The notes under the pieces are model-generated. The model worked only from the letters and a program-made list of their open reading frames with translations. It was not told where the DNA came from and did not search any database. A program made the translations under genes and the position numbers. Below are positions 17,468-28,282 of a DNA stretch of 64,000 nucleotides, one piece after another (positions within the stretch are counted from its first letter, which is position 1; the number at the start of each line of letters is the position of its first letter). The DNA is from Salinarimonas rosea DSM 21201. Lineage in GTDB: Bacteria > Pseudomonadota > Alphaproteobacteria > Rhizobiales > Beijerinckiaceae. The stretch is taken from assembly GCF_000429045.1 (NCBI RefSeq), contig NZ_KE386842.1, forward strand, positions 1-64,000, given 5' to 3'.

Positions 17468-17661
17468 CCTTCCCTGTAGGGGAAGGTGGATCGGCGCACA
17501 GCGCCGAGACGGATGGGGCGCGGGACGCGCGTTCGGCGAAGCCGAAGAGCACCGGCGGGGCCGCAGACCGTGTGCTTCCGCTTCCCGGAACGCGTCGCTT
17601 GCGCGCCGCGCCCCATCCGTCACGCCGCTTCGCGGCGCGCCACCTTCCCCTACAGGGAAGG
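17468..17661. repeat. Large nested palindromic element between coaA and clpX
   Basis: The outer arms are a perfect 22-base inverted repeat (17468-17489 and 17640-17661), each itself containing CTTCCCTGTAGGGGAAGG-type symmetry. Inner arms of 16 bases, GACGGATGGGGCGCGG (17508-17523) and its complement at 17606-17621, nest inside at matching spacing. The roughly 194-base unit could fold into a long cruciform. It lies between convergent genes and encodes no credible protein. It resembles a MITE-like or dispersed intergenic repeat. Confidence 0.8.
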
Positions 17662-17697
17662 AGTGCGGCCGGAGGCCGTACGCCCTCGTCCCCCCGG

Positions 17698-17722
17698 CCC
17701 CTCTCTCCTCCCGGGAGAGGGG
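17698..17722 (-). terminator. Hairpin downstream of clpX
   Basis: CCCCTCTC at 17698-17705 pairs with GAGAGGGG at 17715-17722, with further inner pairing. It lies just after the clpX stop on the minus strand. No clear T-run, so it may act as a processing or rho-assisted end. Confidence 0.4.
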
Positions 17723-17735
17723 AGAGCGCGCCGCT

Positions 17736-19001
<1,266 letters not shown>

Positions 19002-19199
19002 GTCCGATCTCCAATCCGAGCCCGCGCCGCCGCAGCGCGGGCCGTTCTCATACATATAGGCGGTGGGCTAACAAACGGTAGCCCCGTTCCCGGACCGGCC
19101 CGGGCGGTCTCGCGGGCCGACCTCCGCCAGGGTCTCACGACGCTCCCGATCGGCGGTACCGGCGCCATGCAAACACGCGCGCGCGCCGCGATCAATAGG

Positions 19200-19239
19200 C
19201 CGGCGGGCGCGTGCGACACCGGTCGCACGCGCCCGCCGG
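19200..19239 (-). terminator. Strong hairpin between clpP and clpX
   Basis: A perfect 18-base stem (19200-19217 with 19222-19239) and a 4-base loop, 20 bases beyond the clpP stop on the minus strand. It may limit read-through from clpP so that clpX uses its own promoter. It has no long T-run. Confidence 0.65.
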
Positions 19240-19259
19240 TAGAGAAGTCCCGTACGGAA

Positions 19260-19886
19260 TCAGGCCGGGGCCGATTCGGGACGCTGGCTCAGCACCTCGT
19301 CGATGAGGCCGAACTCCTTGGCCGCATCGGCGGTCATGAAGTAGTCGCGCTCGAGCGCGTTCTCGATGGCGGCGAGGTCCTTGCCCGTGTGCTTCACGTA
19401 GATCTCGTTGAGGCGGCGCTTGAGCGCCTCGATCTCGCGGGCATGGATGAGGATGTCGGTCGCCTGGCCCTGGAAGCCGCCGGAGGGCTGGTGGACCATG
19501 ATTCGCGCGTTCGGCAGCGCGAATCGATGGCCGGTCGCGCCGGCGCACAGGAGCAGCGAGCCCATCGACGCGGCCTGGCCGACGCACAACGTCGACACCG
19601 GGTTGCGGATGAACTGCATCGTGTCGTAGATCGACAGACCCGAGGTCACCACGCCGCCCGGCGAGTTGATGTAGAAGGAAATCTCCTTCTTCGGGTTCTC
19701 GGCCTCGAGGTAGAGGAGCTGCGCCACGATCAGCGACGCGGAATAGTCCTCGACGGGGCCGGTCATGAAGATGATGTTCTCGCGCAGGAGGCGCGAGTAG
19801 ATGTCGAACGCGCGCTCCCCGCGGCTCGATTGCTCGACCACCATGGGCACGAGCGTGCTGTTGTAGACCTCGAGCGGATCTCTCAT
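19260..19886 (-). CDS. clpP: ClpP, proteolytic subunit of Clp protease
   Basis: 208 residues. Catalytic Ser107 in [11 protein letters not shown] and His132 in MVHQPSGG are visible; the Asp is expected near residue 181. The oligomer/oxyanion region is [12 protein letters not shown]. It forms a 14-mer chamber with ClpX or ClpA. It is encoded 88 bases downstream of tig and upstream of clpX, the common bacterial order. Confidence 0.97.
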   Translation of the reverse strand: MRDPLEVYNSTLVPMVVEQSSRGERAFDIYSRLLRENIIFMTGPVEDYSASLIVAQLLYLEAENPKKEISFYINSPGGVVTSGLSIYDTMQFIRNPVSTLCVGQAASMGSLLLCAGATGHRFALPNARIMVHQPSGGFQGQATDILIHAREIEALKRRLNEIYVKHTGKDLAAIENALERDYFMTADAAKEFGLIDEVLSQRPESAPA

Positions 19887-19974
19887 CGTCTCACGGCTCC
19901 CGGTGAAGCGGGCCGCGCCCTCTGGGGCGCGGCCTCGTCGGATCTGTCGAAGGTGGGAGAGCAGGCGTCCGGGA

Positions 19975-21375
19975 TCAAGCCTCGCCGGGCTTGGTCTCGG
20001 CCTCGGCGGAGGCCTCGCCCTCGCCCGCCGTCTCCCCCTCGTCCTCGTCGGCGAAGAGCTGCTCGCGGGTGACCGTCTCCTCGGCGACCTTCACCTGGCC
20101 GAGGATGTGGTCGACGACCTTCTCCTCGAAGAGCGGTGCGCGGATCTCGGCCAGCGCCTGGGGGTTCTTTTGGTAGAACTCCCACACCTGCCGCTCCTGG
20201 CCGGGATACTGCCGGGCGCGGGCGACGAGGCCCTGCGTCACCTCGTCGTCGGTGACCTTGATCTCGTTGGTCTCGCCGATCTGGGCGAGCACGAGGCCCA
20301 GGCGCACGCGCCGCTCGGCGATCGTGCGGTACTCGACCTTGGCCTCCTCCTCGGTCGTCTTCTCGTCGGCGAAGGTGCGGCCCGAGCGCTGCATGTCGGT
20401 CACGACCTGCTGCCAGACGCTCTGGAACTCCTGCTCCACGAGGGACGGGGGCAGGTCGAAGGCGTACTTTTCGTCGAGTCGGTCGAGCAGCTCCTTCTTG
20501 ACCTTGGCGCGCGAGCGCGCGTCGTAGTCCTTCTGGATCGCCTCGCGCAGCGCGTCCTTCAGCGCGTCGAGGCTGTCCATGCCGAAGCCCTTGGCGAACT
20601 CGTCGTCGAAGGTCACCTCGCCCGGCGCCTGGACCTCCGTCACCTTGGTGGCGAAGGAGGCCTCCTTGCCGGCGAGATGCGCAGCCGGGTAGGCCTCCGG
20701 GAAGGTCACGACGATGGTGCGCTCCTCGCCCGCCTCGGCGCCGACGAGCTGGTCCTCGAAGCCGGGGATGAACGTGTTCGAGCCGATCTCGACCGTGACG
20801 CCCTCGCCCTTGCCGCCCTCGAACTCCTCGCCGTCGATGGAGCCGACGAAATCGACCACGACGCGGTCGCCGGTCGCGGCGGCCCCGGCCTTGGCCGAGA
20901 ACGGCTTCTGCTGCGCGGCCATGCGCCCGAGCGCATCGTCCACCTCGGCGTCCGACACCGCGGCCACCGGCTTGGTCACCGACACGTCCGAGATGTCGAC
21001 GAGCTCGAAGGTGGGCAGCACCTCGAGCGCGACCTTGAAGGCGAGATCGGACTTGGCGTCGAGTGCCTTCTCCATCTCGTCCTTGTCCTCGGGGAAGTCG
21101 TAGCGCGGCTGGTTGGCCAGCTTGAGCGCGTTCTCGTCGACGATCTTGCGCTCCGCCTCGGCCACCGCGTTCTGCACGACCTCGGCCATGACCGACCGGC
21201 CGTAGAGCCGGCGCAGGTGCGCGACCGGCACCTTGCCCGGCCGGAAGCCGTTGATCTTCACGCGGTCCTTCAGGGTGGCGAGCTCGTCGCCGAGCCGCTT
21301 CTCGAGCTCGGAGGCCGGCAGGACCACCTGGAATTCCCGCTTCAACCCGTCCGACAGCGTCTCCGTCACCTGCAT
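19975..21375 (-). CDS. tig: Trigger factor, ribosome-associated chaperone
   Basis: 466 residues from [14 protein letters not shown]. The N-terminal ribosome-binding domain includes [17 protein letters not shown]. The FKBP-like PPIase domain (about 155-250) has [20 protein letters not shown] and [13 protein letters not shown]. The C-terminal helical chaperone domain ends with an acidic tail ([18 protein letters not shown]). It shields nascent chains at the exit tunnel. A longer in-frame extension upstream runs through the tRNA gene and is not real. Confidence 0.96.
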   Translation of the reverse strand: MQVTETLSDGLKREFQVVLPASELEKRLGDELATLKDRVKINGFRPGKVPVAHLRRLYGRSVMAEVVQNAVAEAERKIVDENALKLANQPRYDFPEDKDEMEKALDAKSDLAFKVALEVLPTFELVDISDVSVTKPVAAVSDAEVDDALGRMAAQQKPFSAKAGAAATGDRVVVDFVGSIDGEEFEGGKGEGVTVEIGSNTFIPGFEDQLVGAEAGEERTIVVTFPEAYPAAHLAGKEASFATKVTEVQAPGEVTFDDEFAKGFGMDSLDALKDALREAIQKDYDARSRAKVKKELLDRLDEKYAFDLPPSLVEQEFQSVWQQVVTDMQRSGRTFADEKTTEEEAKVEYRTIAERRVRLGLVLAQIGETNEIKVTDDEVTQGLVARARQYPGQERQVWEFYQKNPQALAEIRAPLFEEKVVDHILGQVKVAEETVTREQLFADEDEGETAGEGEASAEAETKPGEA

Positions 21376-21500
21376 CGCGTCTATCCGTTCTCGATCCTCG
21401 AATTGAGCTTCGGCCGCCGAACGATCCCGCCGATCGGCGCGCGGCACTGGCCGCGCCGCCCCGTCGACCGGAAAGCTCCGGAAACCCCGATCCGGCGGCT

Positions 21501-21585
21501 TGGTGCGGGCGGAGGGACTCGAACCCCCACGACTTTCGCCACCGGAACCTAAATCCGGCGCGTCTACCAATTCCGCCACGCCCGC
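21501..21585 (-). tRNA. tRNA-Leu (anticodon UAG)
   Basis: 85 bases on the minus strand. The acceptor stem GCGGGCG (5') pairs with CGCCCGC (3') and is followed by encoded ACCA. The anticodon arm CCGGATTTAGGTTCCGG gives UAG, reading CUN leucine codons. A long variable arm (TGGCGAAAGTCGTGG) marks a type II tRNA. The T arm has GGTTCGAGTCC. It lies 125 bases upstream of tig on the same strand. Confidence 0.95.
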
Positions 21586-21703
21586 GCCGCGGGGCGGCGT
21601 ACCACCCCGCACCGGTTGGCGGCTCTATATCACGCTCGCTCGCCCGCGCACCAAAAAAATCGGCGCCGGCGCCCGCCGCAGGGCCGGGCGTCCGCGACCC
21701 CGA

Positions 21704-21847
21704 TCAGGCGTCCTTCATGAGCGCCCAGATCACCCCGGCGACGAAGAGCCCGCCCACGGCGAGCGTCGTCACGGCCTCGGACGGGTTGGCGTTCGCGAGC
21801 CACCAGCCGCCGCCGCCGGCGGCGCCGATCATCAGGACGTGTCTCAT
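21704..21847 (-). CDS. Putative small membrane protein, 47 residues
   Basis: It reads MRHVLMIGAAGGGGWWLANA, then one hydrophobic helix (VTTLAVGGLFVAGVIWALM) ending KDA. A single-pass topology is plausible. The start is weakly supported and I know no family. It lies between the tRNA-Leu gene and the flavoprotein on the same strand. Confidence 0.4.
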   Translation of the reverse strand: MRHVLMIGAAGGGGWWLANANPSEAVTTLAVGGLFVAGVIWALMKDA

Positions 21848-21929
21848 CTCGGCACGATCCTCCGCGCGCGGCCGACCGCCGGCCGCCTCGAGGCCGCGGC
21901 CGCGCAAGCGGCGTGCCGGGACGGCCGGG

Positions 21930-23162
21930 CTAGCCCGCGAGCGTCGCCCGAACGGCCAGGCCCGCCGCGCGCCCCGTCTCCCAGGCGCCGTGCGCCGTCG
22001 AGAAGTCCCGCGCCGAGGTGGCCTCGCCGGCGAAGTGGATGCGCCCGTCGACGGGGACCGCGAGCGCGCCGCGGTCGCCCGCGTGGCCGGGCAGCGCGCA
22101 GGAATAGGAGCCGTGCACGAAGGGCTCGGCCAGCCAGTCGCTCGCCGCGAGCGGGCGGATCGTGCGGCGCACGCCCGAGCCGAGGATCCCCGCGAGCTCG
22201 TCCAGCGCGAAGGCCGCGAGCGCGCCCTCCCCGGCCCGCGAGAGATCGCGGGCGAGGCGCCCGCCGACGAACACCTCGATCAGCGGCGCGCCCAGCGGGC
22301 GCAGCAGGTAGGAGCCGGTGCGCGCGTCGTCGAGGCGCCCGAAGACGTGGCCGTTCGGCGAGAACGCCTCCGGCTCGTCGAGCGCGAGGTAGAGCTTGTC
22401 GGCGAGGCCCAGCGGCAGCCCGGCGGCGGCGACCTCCTTCTCCGGCAGCGGCGGGTCGAAGCGCACGCCCCGTCGCGCCAGGACGGCGGTCGAGACCGTG
22501 ACGATCACCGCCCGCGCCGAGATCCCGCCCTTTGCGGTGTCGAGCCGGATGCGCCGTCCGCCGTGGTCGATGCGCGTCACCGGGCAGTCGAGCACGACGG
22601 GCGCGTTCGCGCCGAAGGCGGCGATCAGCGCGCCGTACCCTTCGCGCACCCGCCAGTTCTCGCCCGTGTCCGCCTGCGCATAGGCGGCGTAATCGAAGGT
22701 GGAGACGCCGTCGAGGCCGACGCCGCTGACCCAGGTCGAGATCGCGTCGAGCAGCGGGTCGAAGCGCCCGCCCGCCAGGAAGGCGCTCGCGGGCAGGTCG
22801 ACCCGCTTGCGCGCGCCCTCGCGCAGGGCGGCGTCGAACGCCTCCCAGGCGGCGTCGAACTCCGCCTGGTCCCGCGCGTCGAAGCCCTCCCCTTCGGTCT
22901 GCTCGCCCCAGCGCGGCGGCGTGCGGTCGACCGTGAAGCCGAGCGCGCCGGCGATCTCGGTGAAGGGGTTGCGATCGGCCGAATGCAGCCAGCCGCAGCC
23001 GAGATCGAGCGGATGACCCTCGCGCCGGATCGTGCGCGCCCGCCCGCCGATGCGCGGGCCGGCCTCGAGCACGAGCGTCTCGAGCGGCGCGCCCGCGAGC
23101 GCGTCCGCCGCCGCGAGGCCCGCGGCCCCGGCTCCGACGATGGCGACGTCGATCTCCCGCAT
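21930..23162 (-). CDS. FAD-dependent amine-oxidase-like protein
   Basis: 410 residues. The N-terminal dinucleotide-binding motif DVAIVGAGAAGLAAADAL is followed by LEAGPRIGGRARTI, the GG doublet of flavin amine oxidases. The C-terminus has GRIHFAGEATSARDFSTAHG, the second FAD contact. Residues in between form the substrate domain (GYGALIAAFG, HVFGRLDD). Relatives include monoamine and polyamine oxidases; the substrate is not predicted. The ATG at 23162 begins MREIDVAIVG. A paralogue is encoded at 54456-55811. Confidence 0.87.
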   Translation of the reverse strand: MREIDVAIVGAGAAGLAAADALAGAPLETLVLEAGPRIGGRARTIRREGHPLDLGCGWLHSADRNPFTEIAGALGFTVDRTPPRWGEQTEGEGFDARDQAEFDAAWEAFDAALREGARKRVDLPASAFLAGGRFDPLLDAISTWVSGVGLDGVSTFDYAAYAQADTGENWRVREGYGALIAAFGANAPVVLDCPVTRIDHGGRRIRLDTAKGGISARAVIVTVSTAVLARRGVRFDPPLPEKEVAAAGLPLGLADKLYLALDEPEAFSPNGHVFGRLDDARTGSYLLRPLGAPLIEVFVGGRLARDLSRAGEGALAAFALDELAGILGSGVRRTIRPLAASDWLAEPFVHGSYSCALPGHAGDRGALAVPVDGRIHFAGEATSARDFSTAHGAWETGRAAGLAVRATLAG

Positions 23163-23446
23163 CCCGCGTCCCTCCGCGCGCACGTCCGACGTTCGGACAC
23201 GCCCTCGAAGTAGCACCGGTGCGCGCCACCGCAAGGCGCCGGCGCGAGCGCCCGCGAAACCGTCCTGCCCCCTGCCGCGTTGGTGCCCCGGCGGATGGAG
23301 CGGTCGGCACGCGGGCGTGCGCCGGCCGCTTTCTTGCCTCCGGGGGCGAGATCTCCGATAACCCGGACGATGGCTCTTTCGCACCGCCGAACGCGCGGCG
23401 GCGGACGACGAACCGGCACGCCGAAGGGGATTGTCGCTTGCGCACC

Positions 23447-25696
23447 ATGATCCGCTATGGCGGTCTCGCCGTCCTGATCTCGGCGCTCGTCATCGTCGTG
23501 CTCCTGCCCTTCGCCACCTCCTTCGTCGAGAGCTGGTCGCGGCGCGACGTCGACCTGCGCTCGCAGCTGGTCTTCAACGCCGCGCGCGCGCAGATCGAGG
23601 ACGCCTGGGCGCGCGGCGACGCCGCGGCGCTCGAGGCCCTCTTCGGCCGCATCGCCACGGACGCGCGCATCGCCGCGATCGGCCTGTGCGAGGACGGCGC
23701 GCTGACGCTCGCCACCGGGGGCATGCCGGCCGGCTTCGGCTGCGACGCCGCGCCGGCCGACGGCGCCGCCGGGCCGCGTCCCGTCGCGCTGGACGGCGAG
23801 ACCGCGCTCGTCACCGCTCATCTCCTGTCGGCGCCGGGAGAGGGCGACGCGCGCCTCGTCCTCCTGCACGACCTCGCCTTCATCGAGGAGCGCGCCGGCG
23901 AGACCCGCATGGCGCTCGTCCTCGCGCTCGTCGGGGTGGGCTTCGGCGGCGCGGCGCTGGCCTCGGCCCTGTCCATCATCGTGCTCTCGCGCTGGCGCCA
24001 CTCGGTGCGCCAGGCGATCGAGGACGTGCGCGAGGGGCGGAGCGAGGACGACACCCCGTCCGACACGCAGATCGGGGAGGAGATCAAGAGCGCGCTCGGC
24101 GAGCTGGAGCTGGCGCGCCGGCAGATCGACACCGTCCACACGATCTGGAACCCGGACACGCTGCAGGTGGCGCTCGCCAACGAGCTGCCGGGCTCGGAGG
24201 TGATCGTGGTCTCGAACCGCGAGCCCTACATCCACAATCGCAAGGAGGACGGCACGATCCAGGTCCAGCGGCCGGCCTCGGGCCTCGTCTCGGCGCTCGA
24301 GCCCGTCACCCGCGCCTGCGGCGGCACCTGGATCGCCCACGGCTCGGGCTCCGCCGACCGCGAGGCGGTGGACGAGCACGACCGCGTCGGCGTGCCGCCG
24401 TCGAAGCCGAGCTACACGCTGCGCCGCCTCTGGCTCTCGGACGAGGAGCAGGACGGCTACTACTACGGCTTCGCCAACGAGGGCCTCTGGCCCTTGTGCC
24501 ACATCGCCTTCGTGCGCCCGATCTTCCGCGAGAGCGACTGGCGCTTCTACCGCTCGGTGAACGAGCGCTTCGCCGAGGCGGTGGTGGCGGAGGCCAAGCG
24601 GCCGGACCCGATCGTGCTCATCCAGGACTATCATCTCGCGCTCGCCCCGCGGATGATCCGCGATCGGCTGCCCAGCGCGACCATCATCACCTTCTGGCAC
24701 ATTCCCTGGCCGAACTCCGAGACGTTCGGGATCTGCCCCTGGAGGGAGGAGATCGTGGACGGGATGCTCGGCTCCTCCATCCTGGGCTTCCACACCCAGT
24801 TCCACTGCAACAACTTCCTCGACACGGTCGACCGCTTCATGGAGAGCCGCATCGACCGCGAGAGCGACTCGATCTCGCTCGCCGGGCACGAGACCTTCGT
24901 GCGGCCCTACCCGATCTCGATCGACTGGCCGCCGGCGGCGCTCGAAGGGCAGGCGCCGGTGCCCGAGACGCGCGTGACCGTGCGCGAGCGGCTGGGGCTC
25001 GCGCCGGACATCAAGCTCGGGGTGGGCATCGAGCGCTTCGACTACACCAAGGGCATCCTCGACCGCATGCGCGGGGTCGACGCCCTCCTCGACGCGTTCC
25101 CGGAGTGGAAGGGGCGGTTCTGCTTCGCCCAGGTGGCGGCGCCCACCCGCGCCAAGCTCGCGAGCTACCGCAACCTGCAGGCGGAGGCCGAGGAGCTCGC
25201 CGCGGAGATCAACGCCCGCCACGGCGCAGACGGCTGGGAGCCGATCAAGCTGCTGGCGCGCCACCACGAGCCCGACGAGGTCTTCGAGCTGTTCCGCGCA
25301 TCGGACCTGTGCATCGTCTCCTCGCTGCACGACGGCATGAACCTCGTCGCCAAGGAGTTCGTCGCCTCGCGCGACGACGAGCAGGGCGTGCTCGTGCTCT
25401 CGGCCTTCGCCGGCGCCTCGCGCGAGCTGTCCGAGGCGCTGATCGTCAACCCCTACGACGCCTACGAGATGGGCCGGGTGATCCACCGCGCCTTGACGAT
25501 GGACGCCGCCGAGCAGCGCGAGCGCATGAAGGTGATGCGCGAGCAGGTGGAGGCGCGCAACGTCTACCGCTGGGCGGGGCAGATGCTGCTCGACGCCGCG
25601 CGCCTGCGCAAGAAGGAGCGCATCATGCGCCTGATCGAGGCCAAGGAGCGCCGCAGCGGACGCCCGAACGAGCGCAGGAGGAAGCCCGCCGCATGA
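23447..25696 (+). CDS. otsA: Trehalose-6-phosphate synthase with membrane-bound N-terminus
   Basis: 749 residues, well above the 450-500 of plain OtsA. Residues 8-28 form a membrane helix, about 29-153 a likely periplasmic domain, and 155-180 a second helix. A HAMP-like stretch follows ([18 protein letters not shown]), and the GT20 synthase runs from about 250. Synthase motifs include [41 protein letters not shown] and [11 protein letters not shown]. It joins UDP-glucose to glucose-6-phosphate. A TTG at 23438, better spaced from AAGGGGA, may be the true start. The stop overlaps otsB (ATGA). Confidence 0.85.
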   Translation: MIRYGGLAVLISALVIVVLLPFATSFVESWSRRDVDLRSQLVFNAARAQIEDAWARGDAAALEALFGRIATDARIAAIGLCEDGALTLATGGMPAGFGCDAAPADGAAGPRPVALDGETALVTAHLLSAPGEGDARLVLLHDLAFIEERAGETRMALVLALVGVGFGGAALASALSIIVLSRWRHSVRQAIEDVREGRSEDDTPSDTQIGEEIKSALGELELARRQIDTVHTIWNPDTLQVALANELPGSEVIVVSNREPYIHNRKEDGTIQVQRPASGLVSALEPVTRACGGTWIAHGSGSADREAVDEHDRVGVPPSKPSYTLRRLWLSDEEQDGYYYGFANEGLWPLCHIAFVRPIFRESDWRFYRSVNERFAEAVVAEAKRPDPIVLIQDYHLALAPRMIRDRLPSATIITFWHIPWPNSETFGICPWREEIVDGMLGSSILGFHTQFHCNNFLDTVDRFMESRIDRESDSISLAGHETFVRPYPISIDWPPAALEGQAPVPETRVTVRERLGLAPDIKLGVGIERFDYTKGILDRMRGVDALLDAFPEWKGRFCFAQVAAPTRAKLASYRNLQAEAEELAAEINARHGADGWEPIKLLARHHEPDEVFELFRASDLCIVSSLHDGMNLVAKEFVASRDDEQGVLVLSAFAGASRELSEALIVNPYDAYEMGRVIHRALTMDAAEQRERMKVMREQVEARNVYRWAGQMLLDAARLRKKERIMRLIEAKERRSGRPNERRRKPAA

Positions 25697-26457
25697 CCGC
25701 CGCCACCACCCCCATCGACCGCCACGCCCTGTTCCTCGACTTCGACGGCACCCTCGTCGAGATCGTCGACCGCCCGGACGCCGTCGCGGTGGCGCCGGAG
25801 GTGCCCGGAACGCTGGAACGCCTGTCCCGGGCGCTCGGCGGGGCGCTCGCCATCGTGTCGGGCCGCCCGATCACCTTCCTCGACGCCAAGCTCGCGCCGT
25901 TCGCGGGCGACGCCGCGGGCCTGCACGGGGTCGAGCGCCGGCTCGCCGGCGTGCTCCACCCCTGCCGGCCGGAGGAGCATCCGGAGCTGCGCCGCGGCAT
26001 CGCCGCGCTGCACGAGGCGCTCGATCCGGTCGCGAACGTCATCATCGAGGACAAGGGCTGCTCGGTCGCCGTGCACTGGCGCATGGCGCCCGCGGAGGAG
26101 GGCCGCGCCAAGGGGCTCGTCGACGATCTCGCCGCGCGGCTCGGGGCGGACTACCGCATCCAGCACGGCAAGATGGTGGCCGAGATCCTGCCCGCGCTCT
26201 CCGGCAAGGGGCCGATCATCGCCCGCTTCATGGAGGAGGCGCCCTATGCCGGGCGCACGCCGGTCTTCATCGGCGACGACCTCACCGACGAGAACGGCTT
26301 CGCTACCGTGAACCGGCTCGGCGGCGTCGCCGTGCGCATCGGCGACGGCGCTACCTGCGCGCGCCACCGCCTGCCCTCCGTCCAGGCGCTCTACGCGACG
26401 CTTTCCCGCTGGGCGGACGCCGGCGGCGTCGACTTCACGGACGTGCCGCCGGCGTGA
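25693..26457 (+). CDS. otsB: Trehalose-6-phosphate phosphatase
   Basis: 254 residues. HAD-fold: FLDFDGTLVEI gives the nucleophile and acid/base Asp pair, and IVSGRPI is motif II. PVFIGDDLTDENGF is motif IV, with the acidic residues that bind Mg. It completes trehalose synthesis by removing phosphate from the product of the gene before. The four-base ATGA overlap with otsA implies coupled translation. Trehalose is a compatible solute. Confidence 0.94.
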   Translation: MTAATTPIDRHALFLDFDGTLVEIVDRPDAVAVAPEVPGTLERLSRALGGALAIVSGRPITFLDAKLAPFAGDAAGLHGVERRLAGVLHPCRPEEHPELRRGIAALHEALDPVANVIIEDKGCSVAVHWRMAPAEEGRAKGLVDDLAARLGADYRIQHGKMVAEILPALSGKGPIIARFMEEAPYAGRTPVFIGDDLTDENGFATVNRLGGVAVRIGDGATCARHRLPSVQALYATLSRWADAGGVDFTDVPPA

Positions 26458-26473
26458 TCTCGGGGGTGTCGCC

Positions 26474-26495
26474 CCGGATTGCGAAGCAAGTCCGG
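26474..26495 (+). terminator. Hairpin downstream of otsB
   Basis: CCGGATTGC folds onto GCAAGTCCGG with one bulged base and a GAA loop, 16 bases after the otsB stop. It lies in a symmetric GGGGTGTCGCCCC context. It may be an end of transcription or a dispersed palindromic repeat. Confidence 0.4.
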
Positions 26496-26590
26496 AGCCC
26501 AGACCCTCCTGAGCCGTGAGGAGTGGGCCGACACGCCTCCATAGGCATCGGAGGGGCGGATCGGAGGGACGCGCGCGCTATCGCCCGAGC

Positions 26591-27106
26591 TCACCGGCGC
26601 TCGAACACCAGGTTCGTGATCTCCGTGCGGGCGCCGTCGATCACGTCGGTGACGCGCAGGGTGAAGCGGTCGGAGCCCTCGGGGTTCTCGAGCGTCATCT
26701 GCTGCCGGCCGCCGCCGACGCGCTCGGGGAAGCGCACGGCGAGAACCATCCGGTCGCCCTCGAGCCTGCCGGTGAGCCGCGCCGGGCCGGCCCGCGAGCC
26801 GACGTAGACGCCGCTGTAGGTGCCGCTGCCGTCGACGGCGAGGTCGGCGCCGATGGCGCGGGTGAAGATCAGCATCGCCCGGCAGGTGCCGTCGAGCGCG
26901 ATGCGCGTCTCGTCCGCGGCACCGTCGATGCGGCAGGTGACCCGGCGCGGGCTGGGATCGCTGTCGCGCGTGACCGTGCCCGCGCCCACCCAGGTCCCCT
27001 CGAACCGCTGATTGAAGGCGGGGCCGGCCTCCGCGGGGCCCGCCGGCGGCAGGGCCGCCGAGGCTACCACCACGAGCCCCGCGAGCCCGAGCGCTGCGCG
27101 TCGCAT
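26591..27106 (-). CDS. Secreted hypothetical protein
   Basis: 171 residues. Signal peptide: MRRAALGLAGLVVVASAALPPAGPAEA, with cleavage likely after AEA. The mature part is a beta-rich, lipocalin-like or DUF-type sequence: FEGTWVGAGTVTRDS, GTCRAMLIFTR, GSGTYSGVYVGSRAG, then LTGRLEGDRMVLAVRFP. One disulfide between the two Cys (in RRVTCRIDG and DGTCRAM) is plausible. Function unknown; the alternating strands suggest a small periplasmic beta-barrel. It is transcribed convergently to otsB. Confidence 0.7.
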   Translation of the reverse strand: MRRAALGLAGLVVVASAALPPAGPAEAGPAFNQRFEGTWVGAGTVTRDSDPSPRRVTCRIDGAADETRIALDGTCRAMLIFTRAIGADLAVDGSGTYSGVYVGSRAGPARLTGRLEGDRMVLAVRFPERVGGGRQQMTLENPEGSDRFTLRVTDVIDGARTEITNLVFERR

Positions 27107-27184
27107 TCTCGTCGTCCTCGTCCTGTCGCCCCCTCCCCGGCTGCGCGAACGCCGCCGGCGCGAAAAGGTGCCGGTGACGCATCG

Positions 27185-27214
27185 GCAAAGAAAAAGGGCC
27201 GCTCGCGCGGCCCT
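27185..27214 (-). terminator. Rho-independent terminator of the DUF4167 gene
   Basis: On the minus strand an 8-base stem AGGGCCGC/GCGGCCCT with a 4-base loop is followed directly by TTTTTCTTTG. This is the clearest intrinsic terminator in the window, about 30 bases after the stop at 27245. Confidence 0.9.
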
Positions 27215-27244
27215 CTCGTCCGTTTCCGACGGCGGCGGCGCGGA

Positions 27245-28282
27245 TTACTCCGCGGCCTCCGCGTCCCCCGAGCCGGGCTCGGGCGCCTTGCGGCGGGTGC
27301 GGCGGCGGGGCTTGGCCTCGTCCTCGCTCTCGCCGGCGACCGGCGCCGCGGCCTTGCGGGTGCGCTTGGGGGCGGGCGCCTCGTCCGCGACCGGCGCCAC
27401 GGGGGCGGTCGACGGCCGGGTCACGAAGGCCGGCAGGCTCTGCGCGGCGCTCTCGTCCTCGGCCTCGGGGCGACGGCGCTCCCGGCGCGGGCGCTCGCGG
27501 CGGCCCTCGTCGCGGGCCTCCTGCGGCTCGCCGTAGCGCGGCGCGTCCCCGGCGTCGTGGCCGAACGCCTCCTGCCGGGGCTCGTGTCCACGGGGCTCCT
27601 GGGCCCGAGGCTCCTGAGCCCGGTACTCCTGCCCACGTCCTTCCTGAGGGCGCCCGTCCTGAGGGCGCCCGTCCTGGCCGCGGAAGCCGGGGCTGCGGGT
27701 ATCCTGGCTCCGGGCATCCTGGCCGCGGCCGTCCTGACCGCGCCCGTCGCGGCGGTCGCGCGGCTGGAAGCGCTCGCGGCGGTCGTCCCGGCGCTCCTGG
27801 CGCGGTGCACGATCCTCGCGCGGTCCACGATCCTCACGCGGTCCGCGGTCGTCGCGCGGTGCACGATCCTCGCGCGGGCCGCGGTCGTCACGATTCGCGC
27901 CTCGGCCGAAGCTCGGCTGCGGCTGCTGGGCCGGGTCGAGGTCCTCGAGGCGCTCGCCGCCGCGGTAGTCCCCGTCGTCGTCGCCCTCGTCGCCGTCCTC
28001 GTCGTAGCCGCGCTGCGGGAAGCCGTACTGCTGGCGCAGCTGCTCCTGGGCGGCGGCGATGATGCGGTAGTAGTGCTCGGCGTGCTGGAAATAGTTCTCC
28101 GCCATCACCGGGTCGCCGCTGGCCAGCGCATCGCGTGCGAGCTGGCTGTACTTGTCGGCGACAGTCTGAGCGGTGCCACGCACCTTCACGTCTGGGCCGT
28201 TCGACTCGTAGCTGCGCGTGAGCGGGTTGGGGCCCTTGTTGCGGCTACGGCCCCGCATGCGCCTGTTCTGGTTCGGTCTCAT
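27245..28282 (-). CDS. DUF4167-domain protein with long charged repeats
   Basis: 345 residues. The first 85 are the DUF4167 region typical of Alphaproteobacteria: a basic RNA-binding-like head (RPNQNRRMRGRSRNK), then VRGTAQTVADKYSQLARDAL and AENYFQHAEHYYRIIAAA. The remainder is low complexity: acidic 93-106, DRGPRE-type repeats 131-163, RGQDG/PQDG-type repeats 179-237, and an Arg/Lys-rich tail. The composition suggests binding to RNA or ribosomes, which is inference. It lies downstream of the lysC-ptsP-prfA-prmC block and ends at a clear terminator. Confidence 0.88.
   Translation of the reverse strand: MRPNQNRRMRGRSRNKGPNPLTRSYESNGPDVKVRGTAQTVADKYSQLARDALASGDPVMAENYFQHAEHYYRIIAAAQEQLRQQYGFPQRGYDEDGDEGDDDGDYRGGERLEDLDPAQQPQPSFGRGANRDDRGPREDRAPRDDRGPREDRGPREDRAPRQERRDDRRERFQPRDRRDGRGQDGRGQDARSQDTRSPGFRGQDGRPQDGRPQEGRGQEYRAQEPRAQEPRGHEPRQEAFGHDAGDAPRYGEPQEARDEGRRERPRRERRRPEAEDESAAQSLPAFVTRPSTAPVAPVADEAPAPKRTRKAAAPVAGESEDEAKPRRRTRRKAPEPGSGDAEAAE
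27572..27892 (-). repeat. Two degenerate repeat blocks inside the DUF4167 gene
   Basis: Block one (27794-27892) repeats an 18-base unit coding [D/E]DRGPR. Block two (27572-27748) repeats 15-18 base units coding RGQDG and RAQEP variants. The near-identical DNA words suggest expansion by slippage rather than only protein-level selection. Confidence 0.75.

Noticed and set aside
22625-25486. Very long minus-strand open frame opposite otsA
   Set aside because: It lies antisense to a clearly real synthase and flavoprotein, has Arg/His/Val-rich content typical of shadow frames in GC-rich DNA, and shows no domain.
23431-26457. 1008-codon plus-strand frame covering otsA and otsB
   Set aside because: In its first 750 codons it is a frame-shifted shadow of otsA. 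Only the end, in frame with otsB, is real and starts at 25693.
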